Positions 32,208 to 41,897 of a stretch of DNA of 64,000 nucleotides are shown piece by piece; positions within the stretch are counted from its first letter, which is position 1; each line of letters begins with the position of its first letter. The position numbers and the translations under genes are program-made. The notes below the pieces were generated by a model. The model was given only the letters and a program-made list of their open reading frames with translations. It was not told where the DNA came from and ran no database searches. The DNA comes from Devosia sp. (GTDB lineage Bacteria > Pseudomonadota > Alphaproteobacteria > Rhizobiales > Devosiaceae). Location: the NCBI GenBank assembly GCA_028290665.1, contig JAQGJK010000015.1, forward strand, positions 1-64,000. Direction: 5' to 3'.

Positions 32208-33179
32208 ATGGACAGCCTGCCGAAAAGCAATTGCCTCGTCGTTGCCGTAACCACGCCCATTCTGGCGAACTTGCAGCCCGACGTGCCCCGGCTCCTTGCG
32301 CGGGTGAAGTATCTGATGCAGGCCGGCTGCGATGGCATGGCGCTGTTCGGCACCACGGGCGAAGGCGCCGAATTTTCAGTCGAAGACCGGATGACGACGC
32401 TGGATGCATTGATCGCGGCGGGCATCCCGGCCGGCAAACTCATCGTCTCCGTCGGCGCCATGCCCGTTTCCGATGTGGTCAGGCTCGCGAGCCACGCCAC
32501 TGCACACGGCGTCCACGGCGTGCTGCTGATGCCGCCCTGCGTCTATCGCGGCGGTATCACGGAAGACGGCACCTTCCAGTTCTTTTCCGCCGTGATCGAG
32601 CGCGTCGCGCGGTCGGACATGCGGATCTATCTCTACCACTTCCCCGATATCTGCGGCGTGCCGATCACCCCGCAGGTCGTCCGGCGGCTGGACGAGCGCT
32701 ATCCGGGGATGATCGCCGGCGTCAAAGACAGCGGTGGCGATGTCGATTTCACCGAGAATCTAATCCGGCGGTTTTCGCATCTGTCGATCTTCACCGGCAG
32801 CGAAATCCACCTGCCGCAGGTGCTCGCCAGCGGCGCGCGCGGCACGGTGTGCGGACTCGCCAATGTCATGCCCCGGCTGATGCGGGCGATGATGGACCTG
32901 CCAACGGCGTTCGATCGCCGCGTCACCCTGCCCTACCTGATGAGCGGCGACGCCATCCTCTCGCGCCGGCCGTTCATTGCGTCGACCAAGGCCATCATAG
33001 CAGCTTCGCTCGACGATGCCGCGTGGCAGCGCGTCCTGCCGCCGATGTCGGAACTCCCGATGGTCGAGCGCCAGCGCATGATCGCAGACTTCTTGGCGTG
33101 GGACGCCGGCCTGCCGCCGGCCTGGCGCAGTATCACGCTTCCCAGAGCCGACAACGTCGTCGACCTTCGGCGCGCCTGA
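32208..33179 (+). CDS. DapA-family lyase/aldolase (first copy)
   Basis: A 323-residue member of the dihydrodipicolinate synthase/N-acetylneuraminate lyase family, class I aldolases that join or release pyruvate through a Schiff base. The carboxylate-binding motif GTTGEGAEFS, the Tyr in IYLYHFPDICG and the Schiff-base Lys in AGVKDSGGD are all present. ATG 32208 has TGAGG five bases upstream. It leads a rightward set with a class II aldolase and a second, divergent DapA-family gene and faces the TRAP operon. A keto-deoxy sugar acid aldolase or dehydratase role fits the context. Confidence 0.87.
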   Translation: MDSLPKSNCLVVAVTTPILANLQPDVPRLLARVKYLMQAGCDGMALFGTTGEGAEFSVEDRMTTLDALIAAGIPAGKLIVSVGAMPVSDVVRLASHATAHGVHGVLLMPPCVYRGGITEDGTFQFFSAVIERVARSDMRIYLYHFPDICGVPITPQVVRRLDERYPGMIAGVKDSGGDVDFTENLIRRFSHLSIFTGSEIHLPQVLASGARGTVCGLANVMPRLMRAMMDLPTAFDRRVTLPYLMSGDAILSRRPFIASTKAIIAASLDDAAWQRVLPPMSELPMVERQRMIADFLAWDAGLPPAWRSITLPRADNVVDLRRA

Positions 33180-33214
33180 CCATCACCGCAGCTGATCATC
33201 ACATGGAGAGTGCC

Positions 33215-34015
33215 GTGGCGCATTCGCTGGACACCGAACACGCACCGATCGGCGCGGCAGCAACCCTAAGCAACGCCCCGGCGCTGGATAGCGATGCCGT
33301 GCAACAGGCGCGTGTCGACCTCGCAGCGTGTTTTCGCATGGCGGCTCGGCTAGGCATGCATGAGGGCATTTGCAACCATTTTTCTGCGGTCGTGCCTGGT
33401 TATGACGACCTGTTCCTGGTCAATCCGTACGGCCATGCCTTCAGCGAAGTAACTGCCTCCAAGCTGCTCATCTGCGACTACCACGGCAACGTCATGGCCG
33501 GCGACGGCGTGCCCGAAGCCACGGCCTTCTTTATCCACGGCCAGGTGCACAAGCACGTTCCGCGCGCCAAGGCTGCTTTTCACACGCACATGCCCTACGC
33601 GACAGCGATGACCATGGTCGAAGGCGCGCCGCTGGTGTTCGCCGGCCAGACGGCGCTGAAATTCTATGGCCGCACCGCCGTCGACGAGAATTACAACGGC
33701 CTGGCGCTGGACGAGCGCGAGGGCGAGCGCATCGCTGCCAGCGTCGGCGACGCCGATATCCTGTTCATGAAGCACCATGGCGTCATGGTGCTGGGGAAAT
33801 CCATCGCGGAAGCATGGGATGACCTCTATTATCTCGAGCGCGCCTGCGAAGTGCAGGTTCTGGCGCTGTCCACCGGGCGACCCATCATCGCCGTGGATGA
33901 TACGATAGCGGCAGCGGCCTATCGTCAGATGCGGGCCGAGAATGCCGATGCAGTGATGCATCTCGAAAGCGTCAAGCGGACCCTCGATCGGCTGGAGCCG
34001 GAATTTCGGGACTAA
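33215..34015 (+). CDS. Class II aldolase/adducin family protein
   Basis: A 266-residue zinc-dependent aldolase-like protein. It shows the family features GICNHFSAVVPG, the catalytic Glu region PEATAFFIHGQVH, the zinc histidines in AAFHTHMPYATA and a further His in LFMKHHGVMVLG. GTG 33215 has GGAGAG four bases upstream and is preferred; ATG 33203 in the same frame lacks such a site. It is placed between the two DapA-family genes and could cleave a phosphorylated or free sugar acid. Confidence 0.86.
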   Translation: MAHSLDTEHAPIGAAATLSNAPALDSDAVQQARVDLAACFRMAARLGMHEGICNHFSAVVPGYDDLFLVNPYGHAFSEVTASKLLICDYHGNVMAGDGVPEATAFFIHGQVHKHVPRAKAAFHTHMPYATAMTMVEGAPLVFAGQTALKFYGRTAVDENYNGLALDEREGERIAASVGDADILFMKHHGVMVLGKSIAEAWDDLYYLERACEVQVLALSTGRPIIAVDDTIAAAAYRQMRAENADAVMHLESVKRTLDRLEPEFRD

Positions 34016-34085
34016 TGTGGCGCGCGCCGATGGACACATTCGACGTCGGCGGCGTCTGCAATTTTATCAAATTGGAGAGACGAGG

Positions 34086-34979
34086 ATGATTTGGGGCGGT
34101 GTATTTCCGGCGGTAACGACCAAGCTCGCGCCCGATGGATCGGTGGATATCAAGGCAACGCAATCGAGCATCGACCGGTTGATCGCCAATGGCGTCTCCG
34201 GCATCATCGTGCTGCCGATGCTGGGCGAAAACGCTTCGTTGACCGAGGCCGAGCGCAACAGCGTCGTTTCGGCCGCAAGGGAAGTGGTCGCCGGGCGCGT
34301 GCCGCTGCTGTCGGGGCTGGCCGAGCGGTCCACCGAAGACGCCAAGGCGGCGGCCAAAAACTACCAGCGCCTCGGCGTCGAGGGGCTCATGGTGTTTCCA
34401 AGCCTCGCCTATCGCACCGATCAGGCCGAAACGGTCGGATGGTACAAGGCCATTGCCGGCGCCAGCGACTTGCAGATCATGATCTACAACAACCCGATCG
34501 CCTACAGGGTCGATGTCGATGTCGCGACGCTGACGCAACTCGCCGACGAGCCCAACATCGTCTGCATCAAGGAAGAGTCCGGCGACATCAGGCGCGTCAC
34601 CGACCTCTATAACGCGTTCGGCGATCGCTTCGCGGTGTTCTGCGGCGTCGATGATTTGATCCTCGAGAGCCTGGCGCTCGGCGTTACCGGCTGGGTTTCG
34701 GGCATGACCAACGCGTGGCCTGCCGAATGCGTCAAAATCTTCAACGCCGGGCGCGCTGGCGATTTCGGCGCGGTGCGCCAGCTGTATCGCACGCTGACGC
34801 CGGCTTTCCACCTCGATACCGACGTCAAGCTGGTGCAGTACATCAAGCTGGCGGAACACCTGGTCTATGGCGCGTCGTCGGGCGTGCGCCTGCCACGGAC
34901 AGAAATCGTCGGCGCGGAGCGCGAGCGGGTTGAGGCCGTCATCCTGAAAACCATCGCCGATCTGAAAGCGTTAGGTTAA
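34086..34979 (+). CDS. DapA-family lyase/aldolase (second copy)
   Basis: A 297-residue DapA/NAL family protein. The signature loop is LPMLGENASLTEAE, replacing the usual GTTGE, the Tyr lies in IMIYNNPIAY and the Schiff-base Lys in IVCIKEESGD. TTGGAGAG six bases before ATG 34086 supports the start. It shares little sequence with the copy at 32208, so the two probably act on different substrates or steps. It ends the rightward lyase set. Confidence 0.87.
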   Translation: MIWGGVFPAVTTKLAPDGSVDIKATQSSIDRLIANGVSGIIVLPMLGENASLTEAERNSVVSAAREVVAGRVPLLSGLAERSTEDAKAAAKNYQRLGVEGLMVFPSLAYRTDQAETVGWYKAIAGASDLQIMIYNNPIAYRVDVDVATLTQLADEPNIVCIKEESGDIRRVTDLYNAFGDRFAVFCGVDDLILESLALGVTGWVSGMTNAWPAECVKIFNAGRAGDFGAVRQLYRTLTPAFHLDTDVKLVQYIKLAEHLVYGASSGVRLPRTEIVGAERERVEAVILKTIADLKALG

Positions 34980-35340
34980 GGTCGCAAGCAAGCCGTGCCC
35001 GAGACCTGGCCCCGAACTTCTTGAAGATCAGCACCCTCTAAAACTGGCCTAAGCTGACAGCGCTATGCCGCTGATTGGGCTTGGCCATGATGAGTAACTT
35101 CGCGCGCGTCGCTGTCGTAGCGGGTGGGTGACTGCGGAACGCCTGGAAACGATTGCGTCCCGCAGCCTCCCCCATTTCGCGATCCGAAGCGACGAGGATA
35201 CCGGCTTCGGCTATCACCAAAGACCGCCCTACGCGTTCAAAGAGCGACACCAACATCCCGCTTAAGGGCTCCCCAGTGCCTAGTCACCGTCGGCTGAGTC
35301 AGCCTAAAGATGCAAGCTGGCGCCGACTGGAAGCCTGCCT
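34980..35340. other. Intergenic region, no gene recognised
   Basis: About 360 bases between the convergent second lyase and the leftward propeller gene. A leftward frame at 35038-35256 encodes a 72-residue basic product that I do not recognise and that lacks a clear start signal. Confidence 0.45.
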
Positions 35341-36255
35341 TTATGCAGCGATCACATCGCTCAGCAAAAAACTGGCGACACCAAAACGCCAGCGGTTTTT
35401 GGTAGTTTCGACGCGGCTTTGGTAAAACAGGATCAGCTGGTGACCTGCAATCATCACGGTCGAGTGACCATTCTCGCCCGACCGCAACTGGTCAAGAACC
35501 GGACCGATCGAGCGGTAAGGGCCATCGACCTTATCGGCAATGGCAAAGAACACGCGCTGCCGACTGCCGCGTTCGCCCGTGGGCAGAAAGCATGTCGCAT
35601 TCATCAAGACCCGCCCATCGGGCAGTTCCACAAGTTGCGCCCCTTCGATCCCCCACTCGTAATCAGGGTGATCGCGACTATTGTGATGAGGCACTTCGGC
35701 ATGATCCAAAATCTTGCCGAGGCGCTCCCAGGGCCCAAACCACGTCCCAGAGGTGCTGCGCACCAGATAGACGTCGGGCTGCGGCACGCTGGTGAAGTTT
35801 GGCATCGCCGAATACACCAGATACTTGATCCCGCCAATCACTGCAGGATGGGGATCATAGACCCCATGTTCCGCACTTTCCGGAATGGACAAAATTGCCG
35901 GCTGCAGCAAAACCCAGTCAAATCCGTTGTTGGAAACGGCATGTTCAACCCGGCCACCAGACTTCATGAACTCGGTCTGGACGAACATATGGAAGACGCC
36001 CTCTTCGTAGATCATGCCCGGGGCTGCAATGCCTGAGCCGCTGATCGACAAAGTTACCGGAGCATGTTCGATCCAGGGACCATCGAGGCTGGCAGTCGTA
36101 GCGTGAAACAGGGTCCAGGTTTCGGTTGTCACTGTCCCGCCGGAACCAAACATATGCCAAAGATGCCCATCGAAGACAGGGCATGGATCCTTCACGTCAT
36201 CGAGATCCGCCGGATTGAACATCGGAAATACGTTTTGCGTAAAGTGAAGCGTCAT
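35341..36255 (-). CDS. Five-bladed propeller glycosidase-like protein
   Basis: A 304-residue soluble protein with blade-like repeats. The blocks DLDDVKDPCPVFDGHLWHMF, TLFHATTASLDGPW and GVYDPHPAVIGGIKYLVYS resemble the GH43/GH68/GH130-type five-bladed propellers, with candidate acidic residues Asp in KDPCPV and Glu in GIEGAQLVELPDG. No signal peptide is seen, so it would act on imported sugars. ATG 36255 is chosen over GTG 36267. It precedes no co-directional gene closely; a GntR gene lies upstream on the same strand. The specific activity is unknown. Confidence 0.65.
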   Translation of the reverse strand: MTLHFTQNVFPMFNPADLDDVKDPCPVFDGHLWHMFGSGGTVTTETWTLFHATTASLDGPWIEHAPVTLSISGSGIAAPGMIYEEGVFHMFVQTEFMKSGGRVEHAVSNNGFDWVLLQPAILSIPESAEHGVYDPHPAVIGGIKYLVYSAMPNFTSVPQPDVYLVRSTSGTWFGPWERLGKILDHAEVPHHNSRDHPDYEWGIEGAQLVELPDGRVLMNATCFLPTGERGSRQRVFFAIADKVDGPYRSIGPVLDQLRSGENGHSTVMIAGHQLILFYQSRVETTKNRWRFGVASFLLSDVIAA

Positions 36256-36899
36256 AGTCCATCTCACGATCAGCGAACGGTTGGCGCCGATGCCCAGGAG
36301 GCTTACGGTGATTGGAACGGAAATTGGTTAACAGCTGCTAACCATACCGGATTTGTCCGCTACCGTACAATATCGATTTGTGTGGAGCGGTTACAATGAG
36401 CTTGTCAGGCACGATCGCGTGTGGCGCGCCTCCAAAAACCAGCGTGATGATCGCAGAAGAGATCAACCATCGCTCCGAACCAAGCCACGCCATCCACCAT
36501 GGAGACGAAACGTAGTCGGGTCTCGATATCAGCTGAGCGACGTCAAATACTTTTCCAGAACTGGTTGGATCTAAGATGTGGCGATTATTGTGAGTATGGC
36601 CAACTGATTCACATCATTGCCCGACGAACGGCCGTCATGTGCTTCCAAATCTTGGCCGTGCAACGCTTCGGACATTTCGCGTCTGAGGCGCATGTAGCTT
36701 GGGCCATCACGACGGCTTGGTGAGCAAAAGACTGAGATACGTCTGTGACGACTCAACAACTTGACAGCACTCGCTCTATAACTCTTGGCTTATCTTGCCA
36801 TGGACTTGTCAGAGGGTTTGGCCTGTGCCAAACGGCGTGTCTCGACGACCAGCCTTGCGACCAGCTGCCCGGCCCTACGAGTGCTCATGCAGCAAACCG
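36256..36899. other. Intergenic region upstream of the propeller gene
   Basis: About 640 bases. An 18-base palindrome at 36326-36343 is listed separately. Short rightward frames (for example 36499-36723) encode nothing recognised. Confidence 0.45.
36326..36343. promoter_or_regulatory. 18-base palindrome, candidate operator
   Basis: GGTTAACAGCTGCTAACC is symmetrical except for one central base pair and lies about 70 bases upstream of the propeller gene start. It has the form of a LacI- or GntR-type operator. A GntR gene sits nearby at 36900-37742. Confidence 0.45.
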
Positions 36900-37742
36900 C
36901 TAATCGCGACTCCGTGCTGACTGTGGGCGTCGGCTCCGCCTACCGCCCGGTCGAATAGGAATAACCTCAACGTCCGGAATTGGTTCTGGCGCCAGGACGT
37001 AGGGCTTGATGACGGGATGATCGATGCGCTGCGCAGCCAGTTCATAGAGCCGGGCATGCCCCTCGCTCATCGCACGTGCCGCTGCTTCGATGTCCCGGTT
37101 CACGATGCCTTCGAAACGCGCCGTAATGATCTCAAGCTCGATGTCCCAGGTATCGGCAAACTGGTGTTGAAAGACCCGGGCGTAGCGCCGTCCGGGTCGG
37201 CCGACCAGGCCGCTAATGATGCGCGCGAGCCGCGGCGACCGCCCTGCACTGAACAGCCTAGTATGGATGCTGGTCGTCAACTCGCCGAACAGCATGCTGT
37301 CCCCCACGGCCCGCGCCCGTATCGCCTGGTCGAGCAGGCGCCGCGTCACCGTCAGGTCTTCCTTCGAGATTCTCTCGATGACCATCGGCAGTGCCGGAAT
37401 TTCGAGAGCATCGAGCAGGAAATGCACCTCGCGATATTCCTCGAGCGTCAACCACGTAATGGAAGCGCCCTGATAGGGGGTAATCGTGACGAGGTTCTCG
37501 GACTCGAGCAGCAGTAGAGCTTCCCGGATCGGGGTCTTCGAAACGTTAAGGGTTTCGGCGAGCTCAGCTTCGATCAGCCGAGCACCGGGCAGGAGTTCGA
37601 GCTCGACGATCATCGATGCCAGCCGATCGAAAGCGGCGAGCTTTTGCGTCGGGGCGCGCACTGTCGATACGCCCTTGTACCCGGCCGCCGGTAGCCGCTT
37701 CACCAGGCTGCGTCGACCCGGTTTGGGTTCAGATGTAGGCAT
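36900..37742 (-). CDS. GntR-family regulator (FadR/FCD type)
   Basis: A 280-residue regulator. The winged helix spans about residues 33-95 (KLAAFDRLASMIVELELLPG and LNVSKTPIREALLLLESENL), followed by an FCD effector domain. Both ends have basic extensions: about 30 residues before the helix-turn-helix and a proline- and arginine-rich tail ending SRRPQSARSRD. It lies just downstream of the disrupted sugar permease gene on the same strand, so it may be the last gene of that transporter operon and its regulator. Confidence 0.85.
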   Translation of the reverse strand: MPTSEPKPGRRSLVKRLPAAGYKGVSTVRAPTQKLAAFDRLASMIVELELLPGARLIEAELAETLNVSKTPIREALLLLESENLVTITPYQGASITWLTLEEYREVHFLLDALEIPALPMVIERISKEDLTVTRRLLDQAIRARAVGDSMLFGELTTSIHTRLFSAGRSPRLARIISGLVGRPGRRYARVFQHQFADTWDIELEIITARFEGIVNRDIEAAARAMSEGHARLYELAAQRIDHPVIKPYVLAPEPIPDVEVIPIRPGGRRSRRPQSARSRD

Positions 37743-37759
37743 TTTTGCGCGAGCAGACC

Positions 37760-38783
37760 TTAGCGTTTCGACACGGCGCGCGAGCGCAAGGCATCAACAA
37801 AAACAGCGAGTAGAATTGCTGCTCCAGACACGATTCGTATCATGTTGGACGGGATCGAGGCTAGATTCATGGCGTTGTTGATCACTGAGATTATCAGCAG
37901 GCCTCCGAGCATTCCGGCTGCCGTACCGCGTCCGCCGAACAGGCTGACGCCACCGATCACTGCCGCCGCCAGCGACAGGAACAACGCGCCATTCGAGATG
38001 CCGGCCGAAGGCTGTCCCGAGACGTCCGACGAGGAGGAAGGCAGCAACGCCCGACAGCGCGCCGCAGATTACGAACGCGGAGATTTCAACCCAGTCGACG
38101 TTGATACCGGAGGCGCGCGCTGCATCGCGATTGCTGCCCACAGCATAGAGCCGGCGTCCGAAAGTGGTGCGGGCGAGAACGACGTGGGCCATCGCAAACA
38201 GCAGCAGCAGAAACAGCGCGGCAACCGGCGCCGGTCCAATTTTTGCACTTCCGACCCAACGGAAGGCGCTAGGGATGTCGAACAAAGTCCGGCCCTCGGC
38301 GAGCACCAGCGCCGCTCCGCCAAGCATGATCGAGATCGCGAGGGTCGCCATAAACCCGTTCATGCCGACCTTGACGACGAGCAGCCCATTGATGAGGCCG
38401 ATAAAGGCCGCCATCGCGATCATGGCCACGATCGCCAGCGGCCAGGCGAGGCCAAAGCCGCCCCCGACCAGCGCTGCCGTGCCCGCCGGCTGCGCCATCA
38501 GGAGCGCCCCGAGAATGGCGACGAAGATCATGTTGGCCTCGGTGCTGAGGTCGAACTTGCCGATCAGCAGCACCACGCTTTGCGCCAGCACCAGGCATCC
38601 GAGCACTGCCGAGGCCAGCAGCACATTGAAGAGATTGTCGACCGAGAGAAACTGGGGCGAGGACAGCGAACCGCCGCAGAGGGTGAGGAGCAGCAAGATC
38701 CAGATGAAGCCGACGCGCGCAAAGACAGCCGGAAGCTGCCAGCGCCGCGCTGCGGGCAGCGTCGATTGACCGGGGTCAGTCAT
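37760..38783 (-). pseudogene. RbsC-like sugar ABC permease, frameshifted
   Basis: Two frames join to one permease of about 340 residues. The first frame (38783 to about 38018) encodes FLSVDNLFNVLLASAVLGCL, GKFDLSTEAN and RTTFGRRLYAVGSN; the second (about 38018 to 37760) gives VIGGVSLFGGRGTAAGMLGG and the C-terminus. A one-base gain near 38016-38021, in a CCCG run on the plus strand, explains the break. Total length minus one base is divisible by three and matches the family. ATG 38783 has AAGGAGA upstream and overlaps the ATPase stop. Pseudogene or sequencing error. Confidence 0.82.
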
Positions 38784-40303
38784 TGTCTTCTCCTTCGAGC
38801 AGGGCTTCGAGTGCTTCCAGCCCGAGCGTTCCCTTGGGCGCCTCAAGCACCACTTTGCCGTGGCGGATCACGATGATCCGGTCGCTCATCTCGAGCAATT
38901 CGGAGAGGTCGGAGGTACTGAGCAGGATGCCCGCCCCCCCGGCCACTTGCTGATTCATCAGGCGGTTGATCTCGGCCTTCGAGCCGACATCGACGCCAAG
39001 TGTCGGATCGTCGAGGATGTAGATGTCGAGCTTGGCGCGGAAAAGCCGTGCCAACAGGGCTTTCTGCTGATTGCCGCCGCTGAGTTCACGGATGTCGGAC
39101 TCGGGCCGCGGCGTGCGCACGAGGAAAGTGCGGAGCACTTCGCCGATGACTTTGCGTTCCTTGGCGAGGTCGAGCAGCCAGCGCAAAAAGGTAAAGTCGC
39201 GCAGCGACGCGGTCGACACATTTTCGACGACGCTCCGTCCGGGCAAGATCCCCCAGCGACTGCGCTCTTCGCTGAGGTAGCCAAGCCCCATGCGCAGCGC
39301 GACGCTCGACCGGCCGGACGGCACAGCCTTGCCGTTCATCTTGACGGCGCCTGGCGGGTAGCGTCCGGCGACGCCGCTGATCGTCCGCAGCAGGTCGGAA
39401 ATACCGTCGCCCTTCAAGCCGATCAGCCCGACGACCTCCCCGGTGCGGATGGTGAACGAGAAGTTTTCGATCGGCCTGTGGCTGACGCGGTTGACCTCCA
39501 GCACTGGCGCACCGGGGGTCACGTTGCGAACTGGGTAGAGGTTGGCAATCGGGCCGACCATGTCATGGATGATGCGCTCGGTAGTCACGTCCTCGATGGG
39601 ATAGGACGCCACCACCCTGCCCTTCGCGCAGCACGGTGACCCGGTCGCTGATGCTCGCGATTTCGCTGAGATAGTGAGAGACGTAAATTACCGCGATACC
39701 AGCGCTTTTGAGCTGCTTGATCAACCGGAAGAGGACGCGGATTTCCTTGACCGACAGGGCCGCCGTCGGCTCGTCGAGCACGATGACACGCGGATCGAAT
39801 TCATAGAGGCGAGAAATCTCCAGCATCTGCTTTTCGACATAGGAGAGATCGCTGACCAGCCGGTCCGGATCGAGTTCCAGTCCGACCCGCGCGGTAATGC
39901 GGCCGGCTTCACGGCGCATCGCAGCAACGTCGACAAGGCCCCTGCGGGTCGGCCAGCGATTGAGATAGATATTGTCCGCAACTGAGAGATGCTCGGCCAG
40001 TTCGACGTGTTGCGGCACGATGGCAATGCCATAGGTCTGGGCAAGGGTCGGGGTCAGGCTGGGCAGCATTTTGCCCGCAACCAGCAGTCCGCCATCCGAG
40101 GGTTGCTCGCGCCCCGTAAGGATCCGTAGCAGCGTCGTCTTGCCGGCGCCGTTCTCTCCCACCAGCGCGTGAACCTCGCCGCGGCGCACTTCGAAATTGA
40201 CCCGGTCGAGCACGCGGGTGCGCCCAAAGGATTTGCTGATCGCGAGCGCCGCGAGGGCAGCCGGTACAACAGTCTCAGCGGCGGCACTCGGCGCCAAGCT
40301 CAT
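38776..40303 (-). pseudogene. RbsA-like sugar ABC ATPase, frameshifted
   Basis: A two-domain sugar importer ATPase in two frames. The first half (40303 to about 39620) has Walker A GENGAGKTT, Walker B VIVLDEPTAAL and switch His VSHYLSEI. The second half (to 38776) has the degenerate phosphate loop GLKGDG, signature LSGGNQQKALLARL and DDPTLGVDVGSK. At about 39615-39620 one extra G shifts the frame: removing it restores LREGQVVASYPIEDV. The repaired product has about 508 residues, normal for the family. ATG 40303 follows a G-rich ribosome-binding site. The following permease gene is also frameshifted. Confidence 0.85.
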
Positions 40304-40385
40304 GATTCCCCCCGAATTCAACCAATCGCCGTCGGCCAGCGCCACTGCAGGCGCCGGCCGACGGCCGTTCAATTACGCCAGCCCG

Positions 40386-41567
40386 TTACTCGCAAACACT
40401 GAGGCCGTTGGGAGCGCCCTGATACTTGTTGGCGAACAGGATCGGGTTTTCGGCAGTCTCGGGCGTGATGCCAAAGATCGGGATCGACAGGATGGGGCCT
40501 GCGAACTCCGCACGTTCGATGACCGGCACGCCGGTGATCGTCGAGTCGGTAACCGGGACCACATCACCCACGGCGGCAACCGATCCGGTCTCAAGGTAGC
40601 GCAGGACCTGCTGCGCCAGCATCGGCGAGATCTGCGGGAAGGTGAAGTCGGCGACGTAGTCCATGTAGCCGCACTTCGCGGCGTTCACGGCAAGGTTGGA
40701 GCCGTCCATGCCCACGAGGATCACGTGGCCAGCTTCGCCGGCCTTGACCCAGCGGCCGACGGCCATGAGTGCGGCGCGGGCGGCAGGGGTATAGTTGGCA
40801 TCGGAAGCGAGCCAGATCGCATCGGTGTCGGGATTGGCAGTGATCCAGTCCTGGATGATCGTGGCTGCCTTGCCGGTGTCAAAGTCGCCAGCCTTCGCGG
40901 TGACGATGATTTCCGGGTATTTGTCGGTAATTTCATGGAGACCGGCCGAACGCACCTGGGCCAACGTCTGGCTCATCAGCCCCTGGACTTCGAGCACTTT
41001 TCCTTTGGCCGAACCATATTTAGCGATCAGAGCATCGACGATGGCTTGACCCGCGCCACTGCCCGCCGGCTGGTCGCCGGTTTCGTTGCCCATCAGGACC
41101 TTGACCCCACTGCTGGCGGCCACGCCATTGAGCCACATAAACACCGGCACGCCGGCTTCGTTGGCCTTGAGGGTCGGCCCGATGATCGCGGCCGAGTCGG
41201 TTGAGGCAATCACCATCGCATCGACGTTCTGCGTCAGGAACTGGTCGACGCAGTCGGCCTGCTTGGTTGCGTCGCCTTGGCCGCTGCAGAAAATCACTTT
41301 GGCGCCGCCCGCTTCGAGCGTCGACGTCATGCTGTCGATGAACAGCTTCCAGAATTCGTTGAGTGGATCGTTGTGGAACGACCACCCAATAACATACTGG
41401 CTGCCATTCTTGGGCGGGATGGCATCGGCCGATGCCGATTGAGCCGATGCTGCAACCATGACTGCGCCGAGCGCGCTCATCGTCAATGCACCGCGAAACG
41501 CACGAGCAAAGCGTGCGCCAAACGTGGTCGCTGTTCCGGGTTTGTCAGTCACCCCCAACTCCTCCAT
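40386..41567 (-). CDS. Sugar ABC transporter periplasmic binding protein
   Basis: A 393-residue binding protein of the RbsB-like (type 1) family. The N-terminus has a long basic region and a hydrophobic signal (LTMSALGAVMVAASAQSASA). The mature part shows VIGWSFHNDPLNEFWKLFID, DAMVIASTDSAAIIG and an Asp-rich ligand region DAIWLASDANYTP. ATG 41567 is preceded by GGAGGAG. It heads the leftward operon with the broken ATPase and permease genes. It is intact, so binding could persist without transport if the frameshifts are real. Confidence 0.9.
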   Translation of the reverse strand: MEELGVTDKPGTATTFGARFARAFRGALTMSALGAVMVAASAQSASADAIPPKNGSQYVIGWSFHNDPLNEFWKLFIDSMTSTLEAGGAKVIFCSGQGDATKQADCVDQFLTQNVDAMVIASTDSAAIIGPTLKANEAGVPVFMWLNGVAASSGVKVLMGNETGDQPAGSGAGQAIVDALIAKYGSAKGKVLEVQGLMSQTLAQVRSAGLHEITDKYPEIIVTAKAGDFDTGKAATIIQDWITANPDTDAIWLASDANYTPAARAALMAVGRWVKAGEAGHVILVGMDGSNLAVNAAKCGYMDYVADFTFPQISPMLAQQVLRYLETGSVAAVGDVVPVTDSTITGVPVIERAEFAGPILSIPIFGITPETAENPILFANKYQGAPNGLSVCE

Positions 41568-41676
41568 TTACATCTCCTCCATCGCCGAACGCGGGGCATT
41601 GTTGCCTCCGATCTAACCCGGCAGGGGCATGCTACGTGTTGATCGAAAGACATGTCAATGAGGCGGCGGAAGATGA

Positions 41677-41691
41677 TATACTATCTGTATA
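41677..41691. promoter_or_regulatory. Dyad TATAC-N5-GTATA, candidate operator
   Basis: TATACTATCTGTATA is a perfect 5-base inverted repeat in the 330-base gap between the leftward sugar-binding gene and the rightward SDR gene. The surrounding bases are AT-rich and a similar half-site (ATCTGATATATG) appears near 41763. A nearby GntR regulator could use it; this is inference. Confidence 0.4.
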
Positions 41692-41897
41692 GCCATTCCG
41701 TATTTTCAATGTATTTTCAATTACTTGACGGTTTTTTGTTTGGCATCATTGCGCATGGCTTCGTATCTGATATATGAAAATGAGCCTGCTGGAGGAGCGG
41801 CAATTCGCGCTGGAGGACCGGTTTCGGTTGTGCGAGTTGTGCAGCAAGGCGGCTCTCGCAGGGCTCTGCAAGCCTAGACGGGACACTGGAGGGGACG

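Noticed and set aside
35038-35256. A 72-codon leftward open frame that could be a transposase tail
   Set aside because: No catalytic motif, terminal inverted repeat or target duplication could be seen.
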